A stretch of DNA of 64,000 nucleotides, taken from assembly GCF_036965045.1 (NCBI RefSeq), contig NZ_JBALOV010000038.1, forward strand, positions 1-64,000. Direction: 5' to 3'. This DNA comes from Ferdinandcohnia sp036965045 (GTDB lineage: Bacteria > Bacillota > Bacilli > Bacillales > Bacillaceae_L). The notes under the pieces were generated by a model that saw only the letters and a program-made list of their open reading frames with translations, made no database searches and was not told the origin of the DNA. A program made the position numbers and the translations under genes. Of the stretch, positions 16,786 to 23,616 are shown one piece after another (the stretch's first letter is position 1; the number at the start of each line of letters is the position of its first letter).

Positions 16786-16813
16786 GATGAGATATTTTTC
16801 TCATCCTTTTTTT
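16785..16813 (+). terminator. terminator of the 16216-16785 gene
   Basis: Perfect stem GGATGAGA / TCTCATCC with a six-base loop and a run of seven T, starting at the stop codon. Confidence 0.92.
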
Positions 16814-16848
16814 GAAGCGATTAGCTCTTGAGTCAAGCCAATCGCTTC
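16814..16848. repeat. inverted repeat without a T-run
   Basis: GAAGCGATT (16814-16822) and AATCGCTTC (16840-16848) form a nine-base-pair stem with a 17-base loop directly behind a terminator. No T-run on either strand, so not a standard terminator. Role unknown. Confidence 0.5.
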
Positions 16849-16885
16849 GGCAGTGAATACCCTGCTGTCACCTTATGTTCTTTTA

Positions 16886-17095
16886 TCAACGAACAATTCG
16901 AATATATTCACGAGGCTTAAATTTTGGATAAATCGTTGTTTCCTCCGTTTGTGAAGGATCGATTGTTTGTATGTGAAATTGATTTTCTACTTGTCTTTCA
17001 ACATATTCTCTTTTTGTTTGTTCATGGATGATCCACGTACCAATAAACAGGATGGCAAAAATAGCGATGGCCAGTACTCCCTTTTTTGCGTTCAC
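16886..17095 (-). CDS. small membrane protein
   Basis: A 69-residue protein with one N-terminal transmembrane segment (about 6-23, VLAIAIFAILFIGTWII), followed by a charged, mostly polar extracytoplasmic or cytoplasmic tail ending KFKPREYIRIVR. The start is GTG with GAGGTG seven bases upstream; an ATG between them is out of frame. No family recognised. Confidence 0.55.
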   Translation of the reverse strand: MNAKKGVLAIAIFAILFIGTWIIHEQTKREYVERQVENQFHIQTIDPSQTEETTIYPKFKPREYIRIVR

Positions 17096-17151
17096 AAAAC
17101 ATCACCTCTTGCAACTAGCATTCATTTTAGTAGGAATTTTTATACAAAAAG

Positions 17152-17191
17152 AAGAAAAAAACAGCGAGGACTTTTAATCTCCTCGCTGTTT
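17152..17191 (-). terminator. strong terminator downstream of yuxO
   Basis: Perfect 12-bp stem AAACAGCGAGGA (17159-17170) / TCCTCGCTGTTT (17180-17191), with a seven-T run following on the minus strand. It is 135 bases beyond the yuxO stop. Confidence 0.88.
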
Positions 17192-17325
17192 ACATTTGCT
17201 GGTTGCTATATGGGGTGATTCTGCCCTACCTTTGAAAAATAGTTCCCTAGTTCTTTGGAACAATTCCCTTACCTGTAATAATTGTGACCTAACTTCCTTT
17301 AATTGTTCCTTAACCCAAATTGGAG

Positions 17326-17709
17326 TTATTTTTTCAATTTTATTACAGCCATGGTGCAGCGTGATACGCAAATGAGGTTTTCTTCTTCATCAACGATTTT
17401 TATGTCCCAAACCATTGTTGTTTTCCCTTTATGAAGTGGGATACCGATTGCTTTTACAACCCCGTCTCTTTTTGCACGAATATGATTAGCGTTAATTTCA
17501 AGTCCGACACAACCTTCTGTATCTTTGTCAACGAGATTGTATGCACCGACACTTGCAACCGTTTCTGCCAAGGCAACAGATGCACCACCGTGTAATACGC
17601 CAAATGGCTGACGAGTACGCTCATCTACCGGCATAGTTGCAATTACCCGCTCTGGTGTTACTTCTTCAATTGTAATCCCCAATGCTTCGATTAATGTATT
17701 TTTTATCAT
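17326..17709 (-). CDS. yuxO: hotdog-fold thioesterase, YuxO/MenI-like
   Basis: A 127-residue PaaI-type hotdog thioesterase. The signature GVLHGGASVALAETVAS, with its catalytic acidic residue, lies at about 37-53, and GLEINANHIRAKRDG follows. B. subtilis YuxO, a neighbour of this region, has been proposed to hydrolyse 1,4-dihydroxy-2-naphthoyl-CoA in menaquinone synthesis. That role is inferred from family and synteny. The sugar-dehydrogenase lipoprotein gene ends 24 bases upstream, so co-transcription is likely. Confidence 0.85.
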   Translation of the reverse strand: MIKNTLIEALGITIEEVTPERVIATMPVDERTRQPFGVLHGGASVALAETVASVGAYNLVDKDTEGCVGLEINANHIRAKRDGVVKAIGIPLHKGKTTMVWDIKIVDEEENLICVSRCTMAVIKLKK

Positions 17710-17733
17710 GTTTCTCCTCCCAATCTTGGTTAT

Positions 17734-18795
17734 CTATTTTCGAATTCCTGACAATGATATAGAAAGAAGTTTATCATCATCTTCCTTCGGATTCCCGCGC
17801 CCATCCTTGTTATTTGTTATTGTATAAAGTGTGTTTTCTTCAATAAAGACATCCCTCATCCTGCTGTTAATGTCGAGAATGACTTCAATCTTTCCTGTCG
17901 CAATTTCATAGCTTCTCACCTTGGAGCCGCGCAATGTGGCAATATAAAGCTTGCCGTTTGCATAATCAATGCCCGAAGGGGCCCATGTTTCCTCACCCGT
18001 ATGAAAAATCGGCGTGACCATGTTGGAATCTGTTTCACTTCCTTCGATAATTGGCCAGCCATAATTCTTGCCTGGTTCTATCAAATTAATCTCATCATGG
18101 GCGCTTTGTCCATGCTCAGTACTGTATAAAGCTCCTTTTTCATCCCACGCTAGCCCTTGTGGGTTTCTGTGACCGTATGTGTAGACATATGAATCCGGAA
18201 AGGGGTTGTCATTTGGGATCGAGCCATCTAGGTTCAACCGCAAAATTTTTCCAGCTAGACTTGTTAAGTCTTGTGCATTTTGCGGGTCTCCTGCATCTCC
18301 AGTAGTAACATAAAGCTTTTGATCAGGTCCTATTTTAATTCGGCCGCCATTATGAATTCTTCCTCCTGGAATACCTTCAAGCAATACCCTTTTTTCCACC
18401 CAAGTAGTGCCGTTTCTTTCCACATGGATGACGCGATTAAAAACTTTTTCATTTTCTTGGTATGTATGATACATAAAGACGCTGTTTGAGGTTTGAAAAT
18501 CTGGTGCAAGAGTAAAGCCTAAAAGGCCTCCCTCCCCTTCCTGCAAAATTTCTTTTTGAAGCTTTAATTGCTGGGGAGTTACCTTTCCAGATGTCTCTTC
18601 GATTTCAGATAATTTACCAATCCGTTCAGGAATGAAGAAGCTTCCATCTGTTTTTGTAATCATCCATGGTATCGTCAGATTTGAAGCAATAATAGTTGGG
18701 TTTGAAACGGTTTCTTGTACAGGCTCCTCAAAGTTTTTTTCCACTGAGCAGCCAACAGTTATGATGAATAGGAGAAACAAGGACAGCTTTTTCAA
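17734..18795 (-). CDS. PQQ-type glucose/sorbosone dehydrogenase lipoprotein
   Basis: A 353-residue soluble-aldose-dehydrogenase-like beta-propeller. The lipobox TVGC (C16) makes it a lipoprotein outside the membrane. Family motifs include GGLLGFTLAPDF, RIHNGGRIKIGPD, TTGDAGDPQNAQDL, YGHRNPQGLAWD and EHGQSAHDEINLI. Relatives use pyrroloquinoline quinone to oxidise sugars; many Bacillus members have no known substrate, and PQQ synthesis is not seen here. The start is TTG with GAGGGTG upstream. It lies between yuxO and a DedA gene in a likely operon. Confidence 0.85.
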   Translation of the reverse strand: MKKLSLFLLFIITVGCSVEKNFEEPVQETVSNPTIIASNLTIPWMITKTDGSFFIPERIGKLSEIEETSGKVTPQQLKLQKEILQEGEGGLLGFTLAPDFQTSNSVFMYHTYQENEKVFNRVIHVERNGTTWVEKRVLLEGIPGGRIHNGGRIKIGPDQKLYVTTGDAGDPQNAQDLTSLAGKILRLNLDGSIPNDNPFPDSYVYTYGHRNPQGLAWDEKGALYSTEHGQSAHDEINLIEPGKNYGWPIIEGSETDSNMVTPIFHTGEETWAPSGIDYANGKLYIATLRGSKVRSYEIATGKIEVILDINSRMRDVFIEENTLYTITNNKDGRGNPKEDDDKLLSISLSGIRK

Positions 18796-18810
18796 GATTC
18801 GTTCACCCTC

Positions 18811-19413
18811 TCAATGCGAAAGCTTTCGGAGCTTTCGATTCCTTCTTATTTTAACCATTATATATCCCATTAGCGCTGTTACAGCTACACCAATGGCAAT
18901 ATCGTAATATTTAATAAACGCTTCAATGAATTCTTCCCCTGCATAATATCCGACTGCAAAAATCAAGGAAACCCAAATAAGAATAGCCGTGTACAGGGTA
19001 GATGCGAATTTTAGAAAAGAGAATTTACTAAAGCCAAACAAGAACGGAAATAAAATACGAAAGCCTGGAACAAAGTAGCAAAACAACAATGCGAACGTAT
19101 TGTACTTTTCAATAATGGATAATGCACGAGCAATCTTCTTTCTCGTTTTGTTTTGTTTAGTAAGGAGGAGAACCATCGCATGTCCTGTAAAGCGCCCAAT
19201 TACATAGCTTGTTGTGACAGCCGTTAGAATTCCCAGGTAAGTCACCATAAAAATCTTCCAAGGTACAAAAACATCCTCAGCAGCAAAAAATCCTATCGTG
19301 GATACAATCACTTCATTGGGAATCGGAATCACAAATGCACCTACCCATAACCACAAATAAAGTCCCATATATCCATTTTCCTGAATGATTGATACAAGTT
19401 CATTTATATCCAT
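18811..19413 (-). CDS. DedA family membrane protein
   Basis: A 200-residue DedA/SNARE-associated (VTT) domain protein. Typical elements are the re-entrant helix region with PIPNEVIVSTIGFFAAE (including the conserved glutamate) and the arginine/proline/glycine motif YFVPGFRILFPFLFG, followed by C-terminal helices and a basic tail. DedA proteins flip phospholipids or undecaprenyl/teichoic-acid carriers and support membrane homeostasis. The gene starts the leftward unit DedA - sugar dehydrogenase - yuxO. Confidence 0.9.
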   Translation of the reverse strand: MDINELVSIIQENGYMGLYLWLWVGAFVIPIPNEVIVSTIGFFAAEDVFVPWKIFMVTYLGILTAVTTSYVIGRFTGHAMVLLLTKQNKTRKKIARALSIIEKYNTFALLFCYFVPGFRILFPFLFGFSKFSFLKFASTLYTAILIWVSLIFAVGYYAGEEFIEAFIKYYDIAIGVAVTALMGYIMVKIRRNRKLRKLSH

Positions 19414-19529
19414 TCTATCCCGCCTTCACCGGCTGCGCAGTTAATTATAGATACTTATCCTTATCTATTATAAGATTAAATGGATATTATTAGAAACTTT
19501 TTTGTAATTTATATAAGGGAGAGAAAATC

Positions 19530-20384
19530 GTGGAGAAACCCATCGTGATTATTACCGGTGCATCGAGTGGATTTGGTCTATTAAGTGCAATCGAATTTTT
19601 AAAAAAGGGATTCTTTGTTGTGGCGACCATGAGGAATTTACATAAAAAAGAACAGATACTGAATCAAATCAATGATTTAACCTTAAAAGAGAATCTTATT
19701 TTTTGTCAGTTGGATGTGTCAGATGCTTATTCTTTACAAGCATTTCAACTAACACTTCAAAAGCTTGGGCGAGTCGATGTTTTGTTAAATAACGCCGGAT
19801 TTGCTACAGGTGGATTTGCCGAAGAAATATCAATATCTGAATACAAAGAACAATTTGAAACGAATTTCTTCGGGCTGATAGAAGTGACTAAGCTAGTGCT
19901 CCCCTTTATGAGACAGCAACGATCTGGAAAAATCATAAATCTCAGTAGCATTAGTGGACAAATTGGATTCCCAGGCCTCTCCCCTTATGTTGCGTCTAAA
20001 TACGCCTTAGAAGGCTGGTGTGAATCGTTACAGCTTGAGATAAGACCTTTCGGTATCCATGTAGCCCTTATTGAACCTGGGTCGTTTCAAACAAATATTT
20101 GGAGCAGTGGTAAAAAAATCGCCACAAAATCAACGCTTCCCACATCTCCTTATTATGAAATGATGAAAAAAATTGAAGCAAGACTTGAAAATAATCATGC
20201 ATCCTATGGGAACCCAATTGAAGTTGCAAAATTCATCGTTAAGCTCGCTTTAAAGCCTTCCTTAACAAAACTTCGCTATCCGATTGGAAAAGGGACAAGA
20301 TTGTCCATTCTTCTTAAAAATTCATTACCTTGGAAGATGTGGGAGGCAGTTGTTTTTAGAATGCTTGGCATTCAGAGGAAATAA
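19530..20384 (+). CDS. short-chain dehydrogenase/reductase
   Basis: A 284-residue classical SDR. The cofactor-binding motif TGASSGFG is at about 10-17, NNAG near 88, a catalytic serine in NLSSISG, and YVASK with tyrosine and lysine near 155-159. The longer-than-minimal C-terminus is typical of the YusZ-like group. It should use NAD(P) to reduce or oxidise a carbonyl/alcohol substrate that cannot be deduced. The GTG start is supported by AAGGGAGAG. Confidence 0.88.
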   Translation: MEKPIVIITGASSGFGLLSAIEFLKKGFFVVATMRNLHKKEQILNQINDLTLKENLIFCQLDVSDAYSLQAFQLTLQKLGRVDVLLNNAGFATGGFAEEISISEYKEQFETNFFGLIEVTKLVLPFMRQQRSGKIINLSSISGQIGFPGLSPYVASKYALEGWCESLQLEIRPFGIHVALIEPGSFQTNIWSSGKKIATKSTLPTSPYYEMMKKIEARLENNHASYGNPIEVAKFIVKLALKPSLTKLRYPIGKGTRLSILLKNSLPWKMWEAVVFRMLGIQRK

Positions 20385-20408
20385 GGCTTAAGTATTAATC
20401 AAAATGCA

Positions 20409-20457
20409 CCTTATCAAAAAATTAACATATATTGTAAGAGAATTTTTGATAAGGAGG
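20409..20457 (+). promoter_or_regulatory. hairpin covering the ribosome-binding site, with a possible sigma-K promoter in its loop
   Basis: CCTTATCAAAAAATT (20409-20423) pairs with AATTTTTGATAAGG (20441-20454), a 14-bp stem with one bulged A. The 3' arm contains the start of the ribosome-binding site AAGGAGG (20451-20457). The loop contains CATATATTG at 20426-20434, close to the sigma-K -10 consensus CATAnnnTA, with CACC 16 bases upstream as a -35. A start site near 20441 would give a transcript lacking the 5' arm. The pairing is seen; the promoter and control model are inferred. Confidence 0.45.
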
Positions 20458-20464
20458 TCTATCG

Positions 20465-20896
20465 TTGTACCATTATCCGTTTATCTATGGACGTCAAGGA
20501 CCACCAAGAACTGTTTTGTATCCAGGGTATTACTCAAACATCACAAGTCATACCATATTTCCTGACCCAGTTCCGTATTATCCATACACAGATTATCGTA
20601 AGTTTCCAGAAGTTGACCCGACACTATTTAAGGAATCAGCAACAGAAATGAGAATTCTTATGAAAGATGCCAGCCTAATCCTTTCTAAATTAGCTGAATC
20701 AAGGCAGTTTGCGAAAGAAGTAATGGCAGCTGCTCAGGCATCAAATGATAAGGAAGTAGATCGTCTGCTAAAATCAACAGGTATTCAGTCGAAAGTTAAA
20801 GCGACCTTTAATCCTGATGGTTTAAATCTTCAATTAGAAGCTAGTGTAAAAGGCTCCAAATCCAGTCTTTTAACAATTGCATTAAGATGGCGATGA
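20465..20896 (+). CDS. probable spore-associated protein, YuzC-like
   Basis: A 143-residue protein. The N-terminal third is rich in tyrosine, proline and glycine (YHYPFIYGRQGPPR, YPGYYSN), a composition common in spore-coat proteins. It is followed by a helical region (about 52-95) and a beta-rich end. From memory the second half resembles the B. subtilis inner-coat protein YuzC; this was not checked by alignment. The start is TTG with AAGGAGG seven bases upstream, inside the 3' arm of a hairpin. Confidence 0.6.
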   Translation: MYHYPFIYGRQGPPRTVLYPGYYSNITSHTIFPDPVPYYPYTDYRKFPEVDPTLFKESATEMRILMKDASLILSKLAESRQFAKEVMAAAQASNDKEVDRLLKSTGIQSKVKATFNPDGLNLQLEASVKGSKSSLLTIALRWR

Positions 20897-20909
20897 TAAA
20901 CACTTATTT

Positions 20910-20946
20910 AGAGCGAGGGTAAAAATTTGCCTATCGTTCTTTTTTT
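20910..20946 (+). terminator. terminator of the YuzC-like gene
   Basis: Imperfect stem with AGAGCGA (20910-20916) / TCGTTCT (20934-20940) and inner pairing of GGTAAA with TTTGCC, followed by six T. Confidence 0.75.
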
Positions 20947-21006
20947 AATTACAAGAATGAAATGATTATGGTTTAGGACATGATAAATCACGAGGAGGTA
21001 AAAACA

Positions 21007-21168
21007 ATGAAAGATAGAGACAGAGACACACTAAGATATATTCAAAGCAAGGACGAACAGCTCGTGAATCAACTCGATCCTGAGCTTGATCTTCGAAATA
21101 TAAATTTCGCAACTGGCGAAAATGAGTATCTAAACGAACGCTATGATGATTTTTCGATTGATCACTAA
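21007..21168 (+). CDS. small acidic protein of unknown function
   Basis: A 53-residue, strongly charged protein starting MKDRDRDTLRYIQSK and ending with many acidic residues (YDDFSIDH). The ATG at 21007 has GAGGAGG at 20993-20999; upstream in-frame ATGs lack such a site. No membrane segment. It is followed 24 bases later by another tiny gene with its own strong ribosome-binding site, so the pair forms a small operon. No family recognised. Confidence 0.6.
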   Translation: MKDRDRDTLRYIQSKDEQLVNQLDPELDLRNINFATGENEYLNERYDDFSIDH

Positions 21169-21192
21169 CAAGCATTACATGGAGGAAGTTAA

Positions 21193-21303
21193 ATGGCCAA
21201 AAACGAAAAACTAAACGAAGAAGCAGCAATGAATAATAACTTAACTTCATCTACGTATTCAAAGAGTAAAACTGCAAAGAAAAAGAAAAATGGGGCAAAG
21301 TAG
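21193..21303 (+). CDS. small basic lysine-rich protein
   Basis: A 36-residue protein starting MAKNEKLNEEAAMNNN and ending in a lysine cluster (KTAKKKKNGAK). The start has GGAGGAAG at 21181-21188. The gene end forms the 5' arm of the terminator. Composition (Asn, Lys, Ala, Ser; no Trp/Cys) is like small acid-soluble spore or coat-associated peptides, but I cannot assign it to a named Ssp family. It is probably co-transcribed with the preceding 53-residue gene. Confidence 0.55.
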   Translation: MAKNEKLNEEAAMNNNLTSSTYSKSKTAKKKKNGAK

Positions 21304-21319
21304 GTTGTGCCCCGTTTTT
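21292..21319 (+). terminator. terminator of the small-protein operon
   Basis: GGGGCA (21292-21297) / TGCCCC (21308-21313) followed by GTTTTT; overlaps the stop codon of the 36-residue gene. Confidence 0.85.
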
Positions 21320-21776
21320 AGTTGGATTCATTTGAAATTTCTTCTAACCTGTTTAAAGCTTCGTCTTTATCAAACGAAGAATACCACCTAAAATTAGCTT
21401 CATCTAAAATACGATAATGTTGACTTATGACATTTTGTTGGAGACGAAATCTCCCTTCTTTTTTAAGGTCCTTCCACCACACTTTACCACCCATTGTACG
21501 TTCTTTCGCACGATCAATTCCGTTTCGTCCAATAATTTCAATAACATCTACAGGGTCCCCCCCTAATGTTGTTTGAATGATCTCACTATCGCGAAATAAT
21601 GCACAAACGGCTACGATACATGTCCAACCCGCTTGAATTCTTCCCTTTTCAATTTGTACTAACGTCTTTTTTGAAATCCCCAAAACTTCAGCCATTTTAT
21701 CCTGTGTATATCCTTTTTCAATCCGGACTAGCTTCATTTTTTCAGATATCATTTGCGTTAATTGTTCCTTGTCCAT
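21318..21776 (-). CDS. XRE-family transcriptional regulator
   Basis: A 152-residue protein. The N-terminal helix-turn-helix (about 5-62) has LVRIEKGYTQDKMAEVLGIS followed by KKTLVQIEKGR. The C-terminal part (about 90-150) is an uncharacterised domain with conserved-looking aromatic positions (VWWKDL, FRWYSSF). AGGTG six bases upstream supports the ATG at 21776 over the in-frame GTG nine bases earlier. An inverted repeat 50 bases upstream of its start could be its operator, although it also fits as the terminator of the next gene. Target genes unknown. Confidence 0.82.
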   Translation of the reverse strand: MDKEQLTQMISEKMKLVRIEKGYTQDKMAEVLGISKKTLVQIEKGRIQAGWTCIVAVCALFRDSEIIQTTLGGDPVDVIEIIGRNGIDRAKERTMGGKVWWKDLKKEGRFRLQQNVISQHYRILDEANFRWYSSFDKDEALNRLEEISNESN

Positions 21777-21827
21777 CGAAATCACCTATTTCACCTTTCA
21801 CCTTCTCTTTTACAAAGAGAAAGTCAA

Positions 21828-21857
21828 AAACCTTAGTGTAATTTTACACTAAGGTTT
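21828..21857. terminator. perfect 14-bp inverted repeat: terminator of the TauE gene, possible operator
   Basis: AAACCTTAGTGTAA (21828-21841) / TTACACTAAGGTTT (21844-21857), separated by TT. On the minus strand it is followed by TTTTT, 36 bases after the TauE/SafE stop codon, so it can end that transcript. It also lies in the promoter region of the XRE regulator, so operator use is possible. Confidence 0.75.
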
Positions 21858-21893
21858 ATAAGTTCGCAATTTTTCCTACGGATAACCAAGGGA

Positions 21894-22661
21894 TTAATAA
21901 ATTAATTTCAAACCACTTATAAAAATAATGATCCCTATAACCGTTTGCAATGGTTTCATCGGAACCTTTGCTGACAATGAACTTCCAATAATTACTCCTG
22001 GAATTGAACCACAGAGTAAATTTGTAACTAAGAGAAAGTCAACATTCCCAAAGCCAACGTGAAAAAGACTGCTCACCGTGACTAAAATAAATGCATGTGC
22101 GATATCTGTTCCAACTAATTCAGAGGCTCGTAATCGATAAAATAATAACATCGCTAGTGCAAAAAGCGACCCAGAACCAACGGAGGTTAATCCGACTATA
22201 AAACCAAGAATTGCACCTAGGAGTATAGTGGCTTTTGCTTTATCCTCAATGGGCTTTAGACTGTAGGAGCTCTGTGAAAAACGAGAACTGAATAATGTTT
22301 TGATCACGGTTGCAATTGCAACCATCATTAGTACATACCCGAGTGCGTGCTTCACAATTTCTCCTTGCAGGAGTTTATCTCCCCCAGCAAAATGTAATGT
22401 AACTACCGCTATAATGGCACTAGGAACACTGCCGATAGCCAAATATTTTACTAGCTTAAAATTTATTGTTTTCTGCCGAAAATGCTGGACAGATCCAAAA
22501 AATTTTGTGATTGAGTTATAGACAAAATCTGTTCCTACTGCAATTAGCGGGTTTATTCCGATCAGGATTAAAAATGGGGTTAATAATGCCGCTCCACCTA
22601 CACCTGTTAATCCAACCAAAAAACCGACAAAAAGGCCCATTAATACAATTCCAATACTCAT
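21894..22661 (-). CDS. TauE/SafE family anion exporter
   Basis: A 255-residue membrane protein with about eight hydrophobic helices and the two TauE/SafE repeats: GFLVGLTGVGGAALLTPFL near the N-terminus and GFIVGLTSVGSGSLFALAML in the second half. The family transports sulfite, sulfoacetate or other small anions; the substrate here is unknown. The ATG at 22661 is preceded by GGGAG at eight bases, favouring it over the upstream in-frame ATG at 22679. Monocistronic. Confidence 0.85.
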   Translation of the reverse strand: MSIGIVLMGLFVGFLVGLTGVGGAALLTPFLILIGINPLIAVGTDFVYNSITKFFGSVQHFRQKTINFKLVKYLAIGSVPSAIIAVVTLHFAGGDKLLQGEIVKHALGYVLMMVAIATVIKTLFSSRFSQSSYSLKPIEDKAKATILLGAILGFIVGLTSVGSGSLFALAMLLFYRLRASELVGTDIAHAFILVTVSSLFHVGFGNVDFLLVTNLLCGSIPGVIIGSSLSAKVPMKPLQTVIGIIIFISGLKLIY

Positions 22662-22902
22662 TCCGACCGCTCCCAACATTTTCGGATATGGGCATTATAT
22701 TTACAGGACATCCCTTTTGACACATTTTTCTTGCTTTGGACAGCAAAGATATTTTTTAACTATAACAATTTGACTAGTACGGATTGCTTTTTTAAACATT
22801 TGAAATTGAAAAAGAAAACTTCTACAAATATTTTATCAACGAGTTCATAATGATATGACTCGATAAATTGGTTTTTCTTTGTTAACTTGTTTCATTTTTT
22901 TG

Positions 22903-22963
22903 TTGACATATAAATAATCTTGCTTTACCATTTTGTTAACTACAATAAAGTGGAGGTTAACAT
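22903..22963 (+). promoter_or_regulatory. bioY promoter and BirA operator
   Basis: TTGACA (22903-22908) and TACCAT (22926-22931) are spaced 17 bases apart. Directly downstream lies TTGTTAAC (22933-22940), 15 bases, then GTTAACAT (22956-22963), the BirA biotin-repressor operator architecture of Firmicutes. The right half overlaps the spacing between the ribosome-binding site (GTGGAGG) and the ATG. A further GTTAAC lies at 22881-22886. Biotin-dependent repression is inferred from the site. Confidence 0.85.
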
Positions 22964-22966
22964 ATA

Positions 22967-23578
22967 ATGACAACAGTTTCGAAACCACGTATCCGAGCAT
23001 TAGAAATTACATATATCGGGATGTTTGCAGCCCTCATGGCAATAGGTGCTAACATTACATCAATGGTACCGTTTTTACAGGTTGCAGGGGTTCCATTAAC
23101 GATGCAAACCTTTTTTGCTGTATTAGCAGGGCTTTTACTTGGGAGCCGATTAGGAGCCATTTCAATGATTGTATATATGCTCATTGGGCTTGCAGGAGCA
23201 CCTGTTTTTTCAGGCTTTGAAGCAGGAGTAGCCCCCATCATTGGAAGTACGGGTGGATTTATTATTTCTTTTATTGCAACAGCCTTTTTCGCCGGAAAAG
23301 TAATTGAACATTCAAATGGAGCACCAACATTAAAGACATTCATGTTCGCTGCGTTTGTTGGTCTTTTCATGAATTATTTCATTGGAACAAACTATATGTA
23401 TTTCGCATTAAACTTTTGGTTAGAGGTTAAAATGAGCTACGGAGCTGCTTGGGCAGTAATGGCTTGGTTTATTGTTAAGGATCTTGCTTTTACTATATTT
23501 GCTGCAGTTATTTCTCCTAGAATATATCGTGCCGTAACTAGAAATGCAGTGAATCCAATTTCAACAAAAGCCTCTTAA
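22967..23578 (+). CDS. bioY: BioY biotin transporter (ECF S component)
   Basis: A 203-residue membrane protein with six hydrophobic segments and the BioY core: PLTMQTFFAVLAGLLLGSRL, followed by YMLIGLAGAPVFSGF and GSTGGFIISF. It binds biotin and works alone or with ECF ATPases. The BirA operator upstream independently supports biotin as the substrate. It corresponds in place to B. subtilis yuiG, next to yuiF and yuiE. A bidirectional terminator separates it from yuiF. Confidence 0.95.
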   Translation: MTTVSKPRIRALEITYIGMFAALMAIGANITSMVPFLQVAGVPLTMQTFFAVLAGLLLGSRLGAISMIVYMLIGLAGAPVFSGFEAGVAPIIGSTGGFIISFIATAFFAGKVIEHSNGAPTLKTFMFAAFVGLFMNYFIGTNYMYFALNFWLEVKMSYGAAWAVMAWFIVKDLAFTIFAAVISPRIYRAVTRNAVNPISTKAS

Positions 23579-23587
23579 ATTAAAAAT

Positions 23588-23616
23588 GCCCCACGAAGTT
23601 TTCGTGGGGCTGTTCT
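23588..23616. terminator. bidirectional terminator between bioY and yuiF
   Basis: Stem GCCCCACGAA (23588-23597) / TTCGTGGGGC (23601-23610), T-rich flank on the plus side and an A-run on the left for the minus side. Confidence 0.88.

Noticed and set aside
17174..17371. Minus-strand frame of 65 codons between yuxO and its terminator, with helical sequence such as KEQLKEVRSQLLQVRELF
   Set aside because: It overlaps yuxO, and its only start codons lie inside that gene without a ribosome-binding site. It ends neatly at the terminator, so a remnant is possible, but I cannot support a gene.
22957..23370. Long minus-strand frame antisense to bioY, and similar long antisense frames inside cobQ, lipA, yumB and thrC
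   Set aside because: Mirror frames of conserved coding sequence without ribosome-binding sites; the plus or minus partner is a well-recognised protein in every case.
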